Positions 19,278 through 27,529 of a DNA stretch of 64,000 nt are shown here, in pieces. A program made the position numbers and the translations under genes. The notes under the pieces are model-generated. The model worked only from the letters and a program-made list of their open reading frames with translations, made no database searches and was not told the origin of the DNA. The DNA is from Acinetobacter venetianus RAG-1 = CIP 110063 (GTDB lineage: Bacteria > Pseudomonadota > Gammaproteobacteria > Pseudomonadales > Moraxellaceae), in the NCBI RefSeq assembly GCF_000368585.1, contig NZ_KB849558.1:724722-788721 (forward strand), read 5' to 3'. Positions within the stretch are counted from its first letter, which is position 1. Each line of letters starts with the position of its first letter.

Positions 19278-21091
19278 ACTTTGCAACTTTAAAAATTAAT
19301 CAGCAACAATGGCGTGCCGCTGGGCAGCGGCTTATTGAAATGGCGATTGCAGAGTTTCTATATGAAGAAATTATTGAAGTTAAAGCATTGTCAGCAGGAC
19401 GTTATCAGTTAGATCTGGGCAATCGTCAGTATGAGTTCCAAGGTCACCAATATCGACTTGGGCACTGGAATATTCAAGAAGGCTCTGTACGTGATGTAAG
19501 TCATGTTCAGCAGTGTGATCAGCCTGCTTGGAACTTGCATGAGTTTATTGTGGCAATGTCGGACAAATCAAATGTCAAGCCCTTTACCAAAGCCTATTTG
19601 ATTAAGGAAATGAATAATACTTGGTTGGCAGAAGCGCATCTGTTTGATGAAACACGTTTACCAAGCACGGCGGTGCTGACCGAACCACATTATAAAGTGG
19701 AAGGCATGCTACGTGGTCATCCTTGGCTGATGATGAGCAAAGGTCGTATGGGCTTTGGTTATGATGACTATTTAAGTGCTGCGCCAGAGCTATCACCAGA
19801 AGTCAAAGTATTATGGTTAGCGGTACATCGTGACTTGGCTGAGTTTCGTAGTACAGAGCAGTGGAATGCCTGCGGTTTATACCAGCATGAATTTGATGCC
19901 AATGAGCTACAGCAGTTCAACAATACACTGAAAGAAAAGAATTTAGATCCGCAAAATTACTTTTTGATTCCTGTACACGCATGGCAATGGCATCAATGGT
20001 TGGTTCCAACCTATGCCAATGAAATTGTCGATCAAAAAATCATTGAGCTCAACATTAGCCAAGACAGCTATGTCCCAATGCAATCCATTCGGACTTTATG
20101 TAATACATCTAACCTACAACGTCATTACATTAAGCTGCCAGTCAGTATTTTTAATACCGCTGTTTATCGTGGACTCCCTTCAAAACGTAATCTAGCAGCG
20201 CCAGCAGTGACTGCATGGTTAAAACAAATCCATCAGCAAGATCAAGATTTACAAAAAACGGGTGTGATTTTCTTGGGAGAAGTGGCGACTTTAACCATCC
20301 ACCAACCTTGTTTTGACCAAATCGAAGGTGCACCGTATCAATTTAAAGAATTATTTGGTTGCTTGTGGCGTGAAAGTGTCGATCGCTATGTTGATCCATC
20401 GCAGCAAGTGCTTTCTCAAGCAGCGTTATTACACCGAGATATTTCAGGTCAGTCGATTCTAGGCGTGCTGATTCAAGCCTCTGGTCTCAGTCCTTTGGCA
20501 TGGTTAGCACAATTTGCCCAAGTTTGTCTCAGCCCATTGTTGCTTTGTCTATATCGTTATGGTTTGGCATTTTCTCCACACGGCGAAAATACCATGTTGG
20601 TACATGAAAATGGTGTGCCTAAAGCATTGGTGCTGAAAGATTTTATTGATGATATCAATTTGGTGGATGAGGATTTCCCTGAGTTAGCGCAATTACCAGT
20701 CGAAGCAGATTTATTGCTACGCCATGAAGCGACAGATTTAAGTCATTTTATTTTCACAGGGTTATTTATGGTGCATTACCGTTATATCTGTAATGTGTTT
20801 GTACAAGATTATCCTGAATATTCAGAAATTGACTTCTGGCAGACTATTTCTAACAGCATTGTTGCGTTTCAGCAGCAGCATCCAGAACTGGCTGAACGTG
20901 CTGAAAAATTTGCGATGTTGCGCCCAAGTTATACCAAGATTTGTTTGAACCGTGTTCGTTTATTTACCACCAGTTATAACGATGAAGCAGAACGTCCAGT
21001 ACCTGTTTTTCTTGATCCAATTGCAAATCCAGTCAGCCCTGAAACATTGGCTGAATGGTCAGCTCAACAAGCGAAGTCCAAAGCGGGTTAA
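19274..21091 (+). CDS. acbC: NIS siderophore synthetase, IucA/IucC family (AcbC-like)
   Basis: Second citrate-amine synthetase of the pathway, 605 residues. It shows HPWLMMSKGRMGFG, IPVHAWQWHQ, MQSIRTLCNTSN and the FSPHGENTMLV motif, which separates it from the first synthetase (HQQN). Two synthetases fit stepwise amidation of the two prochiral carboxylates of citrate. It starts in an ATGA overlap with the monooxygenase and ends 29 bp before the acyltransferase gene. Confidence 0.91.
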   Translation: MNFATLKINQQQWRAAGQRLIEMAIAEFLYEEIIEVKALSAGRYQLDLGNRQYEFQGHQYRLGHWNIQEGSVRDVSHVQQCDQPAWNLHEFIVAMSDKSNVKPFTKAYLIKEMNNTWLAEAHLFDETRLPSTAVLTEPHYKVEGMLRGHPWLMMSKGRMGFGYDDYLSAAPELSPEVKVLWLAVHRDLAEFRSTEQWNACGLYQHEFDANELQQFNNTLKEKNLDPQNYFLIPVHAWQWHQWLVPTYANEIVDQKIIELNISQDSYVPMQSIRTLCNTSNLQRHYIKLPVSIFNTAVYRGLPSKRNLAAPAVTAWLKQIHQQDQDLQKTGVIFLGEVATLTIHQPCFDQIEGAPYQFKELFGCLWRESVDRYVDPSQQVLSQAALLHRDISGQSILGVLIQASGLSPLAWLAQFAQVCLSPLLLCLYRYGLAFSPHGENTMLVHENGVPKALVLKDFIDDINLVDEDFPELAQLPVEADLLLRHEATDLSHFIFTGLFMVHYRYICNVFVQDYPEYSEIDFWQTISNSIVAFQQQHPELAERAEKFAMLRPSYTKICLNRVRLFTTSYNDEAERPVPVFLDPIANPVSPETLAEWSAQQAKSKAG

Positions 21092-21120
21092 GTGTTTTTC
21101 TAAGTTTATAAAGGTTCGAT

Positions 21121-21759
21121 ATGAAAACGATCTCTCAACAGTTACCAGATTACTTTGAATATTATGAAGAGGGCACGCAATACTATGTGCGCCAAGTGCA
21201 ATATCCTCAAGATATTGCTTTGTTACACCAGTGGATGCATGAACCGCATGTGATTCCGCAGTGGCAATTGAATAAGTCAGAGCTGGATTTACAGGTTTAC
21301 TTTGACAAGATGCTAGCAGATGACCATCAGCGTTTATTGATTGTCGGTGTGGATGGTCAGGATGTGGGTTATACCGAGATTTATGAGGGCAAGCGAGATC
21401 GTCTAGGTCGCTATTATGATGGTGATGACAATGATCTCGGCTGGCATTTGTTGTTTGGTGATAAGTCAGTGTTTGGTAAGGGTTTCTTACGTCCAACCAT
21501 TCGTTTGCTCAGCTTTTATATTTTTGAACATTCGCAGGCAAAAAAAATCGTGGGTGAACCTGACCATACCGTCAAACCTTATGCTGCGGTGGTCGAGGAT
21601 CTTTGCTATGATGCCCAAGGTCTTATTCCAATGCCAGAAAAAACGGCGATGTTATATTACTGTTTTAGAAAGACTTTTTATAATAAGTTTGGTGAATATT
21701 ACCAGCAATCACAACAACAGCTAGCGGATCAGCCAGCCACAATACTGAGTGTTACATGA
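21121..21759 (+). CDS. acbD: Siderophore acyltransferase, IucB/RhbD-type GNAT (AcbD-like)
   Basis: GNAT-fold enzyme that acylates the hydroxylamine to the hydroxamate. It has 212 residues. Family segments HQWMHEPHVIPQWQLNK, YTEIYEGKRDR and the acyl-CoA region VGEPDHTVKPY are clear. In acinetoferrin-type molecules the acyl group is a medium-chain enoyl group; whether this copy uses acetyl- or octenoyl-CoA cannot be read from sequence. A near-copy lies at 32089 (about 26 differences over 206 residues). The 3' end overlaps the next gene by ATGA. Confidence 0.92.
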   Translation: MKTISQQLPDYFEYYEEGTQYYVRQVQYPQDIALLHQWMHEPHVIPQWQLNKSELDLQVYFDKMLADDHQRLLIVGVDGQDVGYTEIYEGKRDRLGRYYDGDDNDLGWHLLFGDKSVFGKGFLRPTIRLLSFYIFEHSQAKKIVGEPDHTVKPYAAVVEDLCYDAQGLIPMPEKTAMLYYCFRKTFYNKFGEYYQQSQQQLADQPATILSVT

Positions 21760-22127
21760 GTTTATCGATCAATGAGATGCACATCTTGGACATGCGCTTT
21801 GCAGCGCATGTCTCAGTAGCAGAGTTTGAACAATGGTTAATGCATATTCAACAATATTTTGAACAAAAAAGAAGTTTTGTGTTGATTATGCAAACCGATG
21901 TAAATACAGAATTTCCAGAAGAATATCGGGCGATTCAGGGGAAATGGTATAAACAATATAAACAAGATTTTTATCAATATTGTTTAGGTCTTGCCCGAAT
22001 TGCTCAAGATGAAGCAGATCGTATTCGATTAGACACGCCAGCGTTGCAAAAAGCGTGGCATGTTCCGTATTTTGTCAGTTTAGAAAAGACCGATGCCGTG
22101 CAATGGGCGATGCAGAGGTATTTATGA
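21756..22127 (+). CDS. actB: Small uncharacterised siderophore-operon protein (ActB-like, 123 aa)
   Basis: Cytoplasmic-looking protein of 123 residues with no signal peptide or membrane segment. It is translationally coupled on both sides (ATGA overlaps with the acyltransferase and the importer). I see no enzymatic motif. It is rich in aromatic residues and Gln (KWYKQYKQDFYQYCLG), with one Cys near residue 76 and an acidic stretch (DEADRIRLD). Position matches actB in the A. haemolyticus act genes as I recall them. Placement next to an RhtX-like importer would suit cytosolic siderophore handling, but that is inference. Confidence 0.78.
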   Translation: MSLSINEMHILDMRFAAHVSVAEFEQWLMHIQQYFEQKRSFVLIMQTDVNTEFPEEYRAIQGKWYKQYKQDFYQYCLGLARIAQDEADRIRLDTPALQKAWHVPYFVSLEKTDAVQWAMQRYL

Positions 22128-23374
22128 ATCAACAGACAAAACCTGAGCAAGCTTTGCCATTCAAAACAGTCTCTGCACTGAGTTTATCCGTGGTGGTGGT
22201 GCTCTACCTTGCACATGCCTTGCCACTTTATTTTTACAACGTTGCCTTACCTGCAATTCTGCGTCATCAAGGGATCGATCTACGCTGGATTGGCATGTTG
22301 TCACTACTCTATATCCCTTGGGCATTCAAATTCTTTTGGGCACCCTTAATTGATCGTTTTTACTTAAAAAAACTCGGAAAGCGTAAGACTTGGTTGCTAT
22401 TTACCCAAATCGCCTTGGTCATCGGCGTCGTGGCTTTAGCCTTCACTCAGTTTGATTATGGTCTAGGTGTATTTGTCATTGTAGGGCTTTGGATTTCAAC
22501 CTTTGCTGCAACCCAAGACATCGCCATAGATGGCTATACCGTCGAAACTTTTTCTGAGTCTGAATATCGGTTCGGCAGTATGGCGCAAAGCATTGGTGTT
22601 GCGCTCGGCAGTATGGTCGGTGGTGCTGCAACTTTATGGTTATACCAACTTTATGGCTGGCAAACTGCATTGATTTCCTTAGCTGCAATGACAGCACTGA
22701 CCATGTTGGCAGTGTTTCAAACCAAAGAGAAATCAACTTCTGAAAAGATCGCGAAACAGCCACCAAGTCTTATCCGTGCTTTTAAGCGTCCTGAGATGTT
22801 ATGGGCTTTGGCATTAATTGTCTGTTATCGCGTGGTCGAAGCACCTGCTATGGCAATGCTCAATCCAATGTTGATTGATCAAAAATGGTCATTGGCACAA
22901 ATTGGCGTACTCATGTCTGTGATCGGTGCGGGTATTGGTTTATTGGCGGCAGTAACCGCCGCATTCCTATTAAAAAAAATAGCCGCAACACGCTTACTGA
23001 TTTGGGCTGGCTGGGCGCGCAGTTTGGTCTATCTATTACTGGGTGTCGCCGTTTTACTGAGCTGGTTTAACCAGTGGCATATGTTATTGGGGCTATTTGT
23101 TGTGGTTATTTTGGCGATTCGTTATATCGCGATGACCGCTTTATACGCGCATTTCATGCATACCAGCTCTAAAGAACAAGCAGGCACGGACTTTACCATT
23201 TTGGTCTGTTTTGAGCTGCTGGTTTATTTCATTGGCGGTGCAATGTCTGGCTTTTTAGCAAAAGCTTTTGGCTATGGAAATTTTTATCTCATTTTAGCAG
23301 TAGCATCTGTTTTGAGCGTTTTGCTCAGTCAAGTGTTAATCCATAAAGCAAAACAAACGCAACAACTCACTTAG
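22124..23374 (+). CDS. actC: MFS ferric-siderophore importer, RhtX/FptX type (ActC-like)
   Basis: Single-polypeptide inner-membrane carrier of the RhtX/FptX family, which takes ferric siderophore from periplasm to cytosol without an ABC system. The 416-residue protein has about 12 hydrophobic segments. The N-terminal part LPLYFYNVALPAILR, IPWAFKFFWAPLIDR and the loop KKLGKRKTWL are typical of this AmpG-like branch. An upstream in-frame ATG at 22055 would lie deep in the previous gene. The ATG at 22124, overlapping by 4 bases and preceded by AGAGG, is the better start. Confidence 0.87.
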   Translation: MNQQTKPEQALPFKTVSALSLSVVVVLYLAHALPLYFYNVALPAILRHQGIDLRWIGMLSLLYIPWAFKFFWAPLIDRFYLKKLGKRKTWLLFTQIALVIGVVALAFTQFDYGLGVFVIVGLWISTFAATQDIAIDGYTVETFSESEYRFGSMAQSIGVALGSMVGGAATLWLYQLYGWQTALISLAAMTALTMLAVFQTKEKSTSEKIAKQPPSLIRAFKRPEMLWALALIVCYRVVEAPAMAMLNPMLIDQKWSLAQIGVLMSVIGAGIGLLAAVTAAFLLKKIAATRLLIWAGWARSLVYLLLGVAVLLSWFNQWHMLLGLFVVVILAIRYIAMTALYAHFMHTSSKEQAGTDFTILVCFELLVYFIGGAMSGFLAKAFGYGNFYLILAVASVLSVLLSQVLIHKAKQTQQLT

Positions 23375-23383
23375 GGGACATTT

Positions 23384-25645
23384 ATGAAAGTTCGTTCACT
23401 TTCGACATCACTCACACTGCTCAGCTTGGCAATCAGTACTCAGCTCTATGCTCAAACCGTTGAAACGGATGCTTCTGTTCAAACAACGACTGCAGAGAGC
23501 CAAAAGCCAGCTCAACTAGCACCCATTGTGGTGACAGCAACGCGTTCAGCACAGAGCATTGCCGAAATTGCAGGTACTGTTTATAGTATTGGTCAAGAAG
23601 ACATCGCAAAACAAGCAGCTGCGGGTAAAAGTACCGCAGATATTTTAGGTTTGTTGGTTCCATCGTTAACTCCAAATTCTGGCACAACCAGTAACTATGG
23701 AATGACCATGCGTGGTCGTACTGTGCAATATATGATTGATGGTGTACCACAAACTGGATCACGCGATAGTTCACGTCAATTAAATAGCATTAGCCCAAAC
23801 TCTATCGAGCGTATTGAAGTTGTGTCTGGTGCGAGCAGTATTTATGGTTCTGGTGCAACAGGTGGGATCATCAATATCATCACCAAAAAAGGACAAAGTG
23901 ATGGTTTCAGTTTTGAATCGAAAGTGGGTGTCACTTCAGGCGATAACGTAAAAAGTGATGCGCTTGCTTATGAAGCCTATCAATCTGTTGGGTTCAATCA
24001 AGGTAATTGGAATGGCTTTTTAGGCGCAGGCTATACCAAGCGTGGCGAGATTCAAGACAGTCATGGCGACAGAATCGGACCTGAAGTTGCACAAACAGAC
24101 CGCCAAGACACAGAAACCATCGATGTCAATGGTCGTTTGGGATGGCAGTTCGCTGATAATCAAAGTATCAGCCTTGGCGCACAGTACTATAATGATGAAC
24201 AAGACAGTGAATATGGCGCAGACTATGGACCTGGCTTAGCTGTTTTATTTGGTGCAAAACCAAGCCAAAAAGCAGTTAAAGGTCTAGAACTGGATACTCA
24301 GCCAAGAACCAAACGTGCTGCGGTCAATGCCCAATATGAAAATCAAGATTTCTTTGGTCAGACCTTAAATGCAGAAACGTATTACCGTACTGAAAAAGGG
24401 CGGTTTTACCCAAGTGCAAACTTTTTGGGACATGCCGCTATTCCAAACGGGGGAGCTTATATCGTGACTCAGTCTGAGACTGATATTGATGTTTTTGGTG
24501 CGCGTTTAGCACTTCAAAGTAAGCTCAATCTAGCCGACCATGCATTGAATCTGACTTATGGCGTGGATTACGATAAGGAAAGTGGAAAACAAACCGCACA
24601 ACTTTATGATTTAAATACTTTTATGAGTAGTAATGGTCTTAAATTTAAGCCTTTAAATAACTATGCTTTTGGCCCTGATGTCGATACTGAAAAGCTTGGT
24701 TTCTTTTTACAAAGCCAATTTGAAGCTACTGATCGCTTAAATCTACAAGCGGGTATTCGTCATGAGCGCATCGATAGTGAAGTTAAGGATTCAATTCCAT
24801 ATTCTGAAGCAATCGTTGCAGATTTTGTTCCAACTTACCAAGCTAAAACTTTAAAAGGTGGCTCAGTCAAACACAATGCAACTTTGTTTAACTTAGGTGC
24901 AGTTTATCATTTAACTGATGCTCAACAAGTCTTTGCCAATTTCTCTCAAGGCGCGAACTTACCTGATGTGCAACGTATGTTACGTGATGTTCCTGCGGAC
25001 TTTGTCGTGAGCAATCAAACGATTGATCCGATTAAAGTGAATAGCTTTGAGTTGGGTTGGCGTCTACAAGACAATGCTTTGACGACGGGATTGACGGCAT
25101 TTTATAACAAATCGGATAAATCTTTGAAATTTGGTCCACCAAACTTTGCAATTGAAGTGGTTGATACTGATGAACGTGTTTATGGTGTTGAGGGTAATAT
25201 CAAATATACGATTTCTGACGATTGGAATGTCGGTGGAACCTTGGCTTATACACGTGGCCAGTTCAAAAATTCAAATGGTAAATGGCAAGAGCTAGATGCA
25301 ATTCGTGTTGCACCGTTAAAAGGAACTATTTATTCAGATTGGCAATTTAACGATGGTCTAGGTTTACGTGTTCAAACCTTGGCAATTGGCGGTACAGACA
25401 AAGCGCGTAAAGAAGCCATTGAAAATGGCAGCCGTCCATCTGCTGAAATTAAAGGTTTTGCAGTGATGGATCTGATTGCCAATGCGAAAGCTGGTCCAGG
25501 CACATTAGGATTCGGTGTTTATAATGTTTGGAATACCGATTATAAGTCTGTATATAGCCAAGCAGTTTCGACAGTGTATGGTGATATTTCTAGCCTACCT
25601 GCACAAGGTCGTACTTATGGTTTGAGCTATACCCTCAAATACTAA
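23384..25645 (+). CDS. actA: TonB-dependent ferric-siderophore receptor (ActA-like)
   Basis: Outer membrane receptor expected to import the ferric form of the siderophore made here. The 753-residue protein has a signal peptide (about 1-23) and a TonB box region PIVVTATR (about 47-54). The plug domain contains SSIYGSGATGGIINIITKK (about 155-175), and a 22-strand barrel ends GLSYTLKY. It has a strong ribosome site (AGGGGAC) 10 bp after the importer and is followed by a terminator hairpin. A paralogue with the same motifs in the same order lies at 27530. Confidence 0.92.
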   Translation: MKVRSLSTSLTLLSLAISTQLYAQTVETDASVQTTTAESQKPAQLAPIVVTATRSAQSIAEIAGTVYSIGQEDIAKQAAAGKSTADILGLLVPSLTPNSGTTSNYGMTMRGRTVQYMIDGVPQTGSRDSSRQLNSISPNSIERIEVVSGASSIYGSGATGGIINIITKKGQSDGFSFESKVGVTSGDNVKSDALAYEAYQSVGFNQGNWNGFLGAGYTKRGEIQDSHGDRIGPEVAQTDRQDTETIDVNGRLGWQFADNQSISLGAQYYNDEQDSEYGADYGPGLAVLFGAKPSQKAVKGLELDTQPRTKRAAVNAQYENQDFFGQTLNAETYYRTEKGRFYPSANFLGHAAIPNGGAYIVTQSETDIDVFGARLALQSKLNLADHALNLTYGVDYDKESGKQTAQLYDLNTFMSSNGLKFKPLNNYAFGPDVDTEKLGFFLQSQFEATDRLNLQAGIRHERIDSEVKDSIPYSEAIVADFVPTYQAKTLKGGSVKHNATLFNLGAVYHLTDAQQVFANFSQGANLPDVQRMLRDVPADFVVSNQTIDPIKVNSFELGWRLQDNALTTGLTAFYNKSDKSLKFGPPNFAIEVVDTDERVYGVEGNIKYTISDDWNVGGTLAYTRGQFKNSNGKWQELDAIRVAPLKGTIYSDWQFNDGLGLRVQTLAIGGTDKARKEAIENGSRPSAEIKGFAVMDLIANAKAGPGTLGFGVYNVWNTDYKSVYSQAVSTVYGDISSLPAQGRTYGLSYTLKY

Positions 25646-25653
25646 TCTAATCA

Positions 25654-25684
25654 AAAAGGCATCTGTTTAGATGCCTTTTCTTTT
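25654..25684 (+). terminator. Terminator or attenuator between receptor and MFS exporter
   Basis: AAAAGGCATCT / AGATGCCTTTT with a 4-base loop and a following TCTTTT tract, 9 bp after the receptor stop. The ATG at 25671 lies inside its right arm, so it is not the start of the next gene. Confidence 0.9.
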
Positions 25685-25694
25685 GATGATTTGC

Positions 25695-26900
25695 ATGATG
25701 AATACTAATCTAAAATTTTTAGCTTTAGCGGCTTTGATTAATGGAACTTGTTTTTCCATGATTCTTCCGTTACTTGCGCCACTGACTCGTCAGTTACATT
25801 TATCTGAATTTCAAGGTGGTGTGATTGTTTCAGCAGGGGCAATCTGTATGGCGATTGCATCGATCTGGGTTGCAAAAAGAAAAAGTCAACTTTCTCCTAA
25901 ACAACTCGTGAATTATGGTTTTTGGGGCATGACCTTTACTTGGGCGATTTTTACCTTGATGCTGTATTTTGGCATACACGCGATTTTACCCACGTTATTC
26001 ATTTTTATCTTACTGGTACTCAGTCGCGCCGCTACAGGTATTTTTATGGCTTTGCCTCAAATTGGTTTGCAAAGTTATGTGATGACCCATGCGAGTGAAG
26101 ACGCTGAGCGCAGTAAGCAGATGGCTATGTTTGGTGCGATGAATAGCTTTGGCATGATTGTAGGTCCGTTTGCAACTTCAGTCCTATTGTTCGGAGGTTT
26201 GCTTTTTCCCATGTGGCTTGCGGTGGGTTTACTCGGTGTGGTGAGTATTGCACTTAGCATCTTATTTAGCCAAATCCAGATGGATGGTTCACAGCTTGAG
26301 CAAGAAGAAAAGCGTACCATTGAACATGAGCCGATGCCTCAACAAAGCTTGATTTGGTTGGTTTTAGGTTTTGTAACTTATGTTTCGATTGTCACCTTAA
26401 ATATGACAGCTGGCTTTTATATTCAGGATAAGTTTTATCTCAGTAGCCAACAAAGCGCGATATATTTCTCTCAATGTATGTTGGTGGTTGGGATGTGTTT
26501 GGTACTGACTCAACTTTTAATCGTGAAAGTGCTCCAGTTAAAGTTAAATAGCTTAGTAATTATAGGTCTAGTGACCATGTGCTTTGGTCTATTGCTTTCA
26601 CTCTACGCGCCTACAATTTTTGTATTTCAGGCAAGTTATGTTTTTTATGGGATTTCTGTGGCGTGTTTATTGCCTGCCTTTACTACAGGTGCTGCACAGG
26701 CTGTATCACAGCAAGCACAGGTCAAAATGGCAAGTTTTTGTACGGCGATACAGGCATTAGGTCTAATTGTTGGACCATTGCTCAGTACTTTTCTGTATGG
26801 TTTTAACACTCATTTTCCATTTTATTTACTGTTATTTTTGATGTTATTCATTGGATTATACTTTTGCTATTTTTTATCAGTCGGAAGGAAAATCTTTTAG
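25695..26900 (+). CDS. actD: MFS transporter, probable siderophore exporter (ActD-like)
   Basis: Inner-membrane major facilitator of about 400 residues with 12 hydrophobic segments, DHA1-like. Segments include GTCFSMILPLLAPLTRQL near the N-terminus and a loop of charged residues (QLEQEEKRTIEHEP) between the two halves. It follows the receptor in the same direction and matches actD, assigned as exporter in the acinetoferrin cluster. In-frame ATGs exist at 25671, 25686, 25695 and 25698. The first lies in the terminator stem, so I use 25695. Expression must come from read-through or a separate promoter. Confidence 0.82.
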   Translation: MMNTNLKFLALAALINGTCFSMILPLLAPLTRQLHLSEFQGGVIVSAGAICMAIASIWVAKRKSQLSPKQLVNYGFWGMTFTWAIFTLMLYFGIHAILPTLFIFILLVLSRAATGIFMALPQIGLQSYVMTHASEDAERSKQMAMFGAMNSFGMIVGPFATSVLLFGGLLFPMWLAVGLLGVVSIALSILFSQIQMDGSQLEQEEKRTIEHEPMPQQSLIWLVLGFVTYVSIVTLNMTAGFYIQDKFYLSSQQSAIYFSQCMLVVGMCLVLTQLLIVKVLQLKLNSLVIIGLVTMCFGLLLSLYAPTIFVFQASYVFYGISVACLLPAFTTGAAQAVSQQAQVKMASFCTAIQALGLIVGPLLSTFLYGFNTHFPFYLLLFLMLFIGLYFCYFLSVGRKIF

Positions 26901-27055
26901 CCTAGATAAATGATAGAACGTCTATTTTCATATTTGTTAGGTAGATATTGCTTTTGAGCATTTTATTAAGGTTTGCTGTTTTACAGGGACGAATATAGTG
27001 GATAAAAGTATCATCATTCGGATCTCAATAGCTCGATTAGGATGTGTTGACTTTT

Positions 27056-27215
27056 CATAATGGAAGCTAGACGCATATTCAAGTTAAAGCACCAGTACTT
27101 TCATAGTTCACTTTAGTTTGTCATATCGGGTTGTTATCCCGCTAAATTGCTTCAATCTAGCAAATGTATTTTCGACTAAATATCTAATTTTTATGAATTA
27201 CAATCCATATGATTA
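27056..27215 (-). pseudogene. Decayed IS5-family-like transposase C-terminus
   Basis: The minus strand reads VENTFARLKQF and TTRYDKLK (27176-27111), then after a frameshift NYESTGALT (27111-27085) and LPL at the end. This is the conserved C-terminal pattern of IS5-group DDE transposases, here broken by several stops and frame changes. Sequence further upstream on the minus strand (to about 27400) may be more of the same gene but is too decayed to prove. No terminal repeats are recognisable. It sits in the 629-bp gap between the siderophore exporter and the second receptor. Confidence 0.72.
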
Positions 27216-27436
27216 TTGTTCGATTGGATATTTGATTTTCCAGAATATAGACTTTTGAATTTTTGAATTACCAAAATTACGCAGAATAGCTTTTAACTTT
27301 AACTAGTGTCGATTATTCAGCATTGTACGAGGTATAGCGAGTAGTAGATTTAGTTCGGAGATTGAATTTTACTTACTCGCTTTCTTTATACAACAAACGT
27401 CAACACTGTCTTAAATAGGTATAGACAAGAAATTAT

Positions 27437-27451
27437 TAAAAATCATTCTCA
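27437..27451 (-). promoter_or_regulatory. Fur-like box upstream of the second receptor
   Basis: On the minus strand TGAGAATGATTTTTA matches the Fur core at 11 of 14 positions. It lies about 80 bp before the receptor start. The rest of the 26901-27529 gap holds the transposase remnant and nothing else I can identify. Confidence 0.65.
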
Positions 27452-27529
27452 TTAATATTTAAGTTTAGTATGATTAGTCGCCTTTTGGATGTTTTTTGAG
27501 TGATATTAGGGCTCTGGAGAAATGAGAAA

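Noticed and set aside
21059..21496. 145-residue minus-strand frame opposite the acyltransferase, and a similar 138-residue one opposite its copy at 32093
   Set aside because: Both are antisense shadows of the duplicated acyltransferase; their His-rich translation follows from codon complement, and their similarity only reflects the duplication.
22055..22124. Longer N-terminus for the RhtX-like importer
   Set aside because: The first ATG lies inside the preceding gene and would add 23 residues without family resemblance; the ATG at 22124 has AGAGG and an ATGA overlap.
25671..25694. ATG at 25671 as the start of the MFS exporter
   Set aside because: It lies in the right arm of the terminator hairpin and adds polar residues before the first helix; later in-frame ATGs are better.
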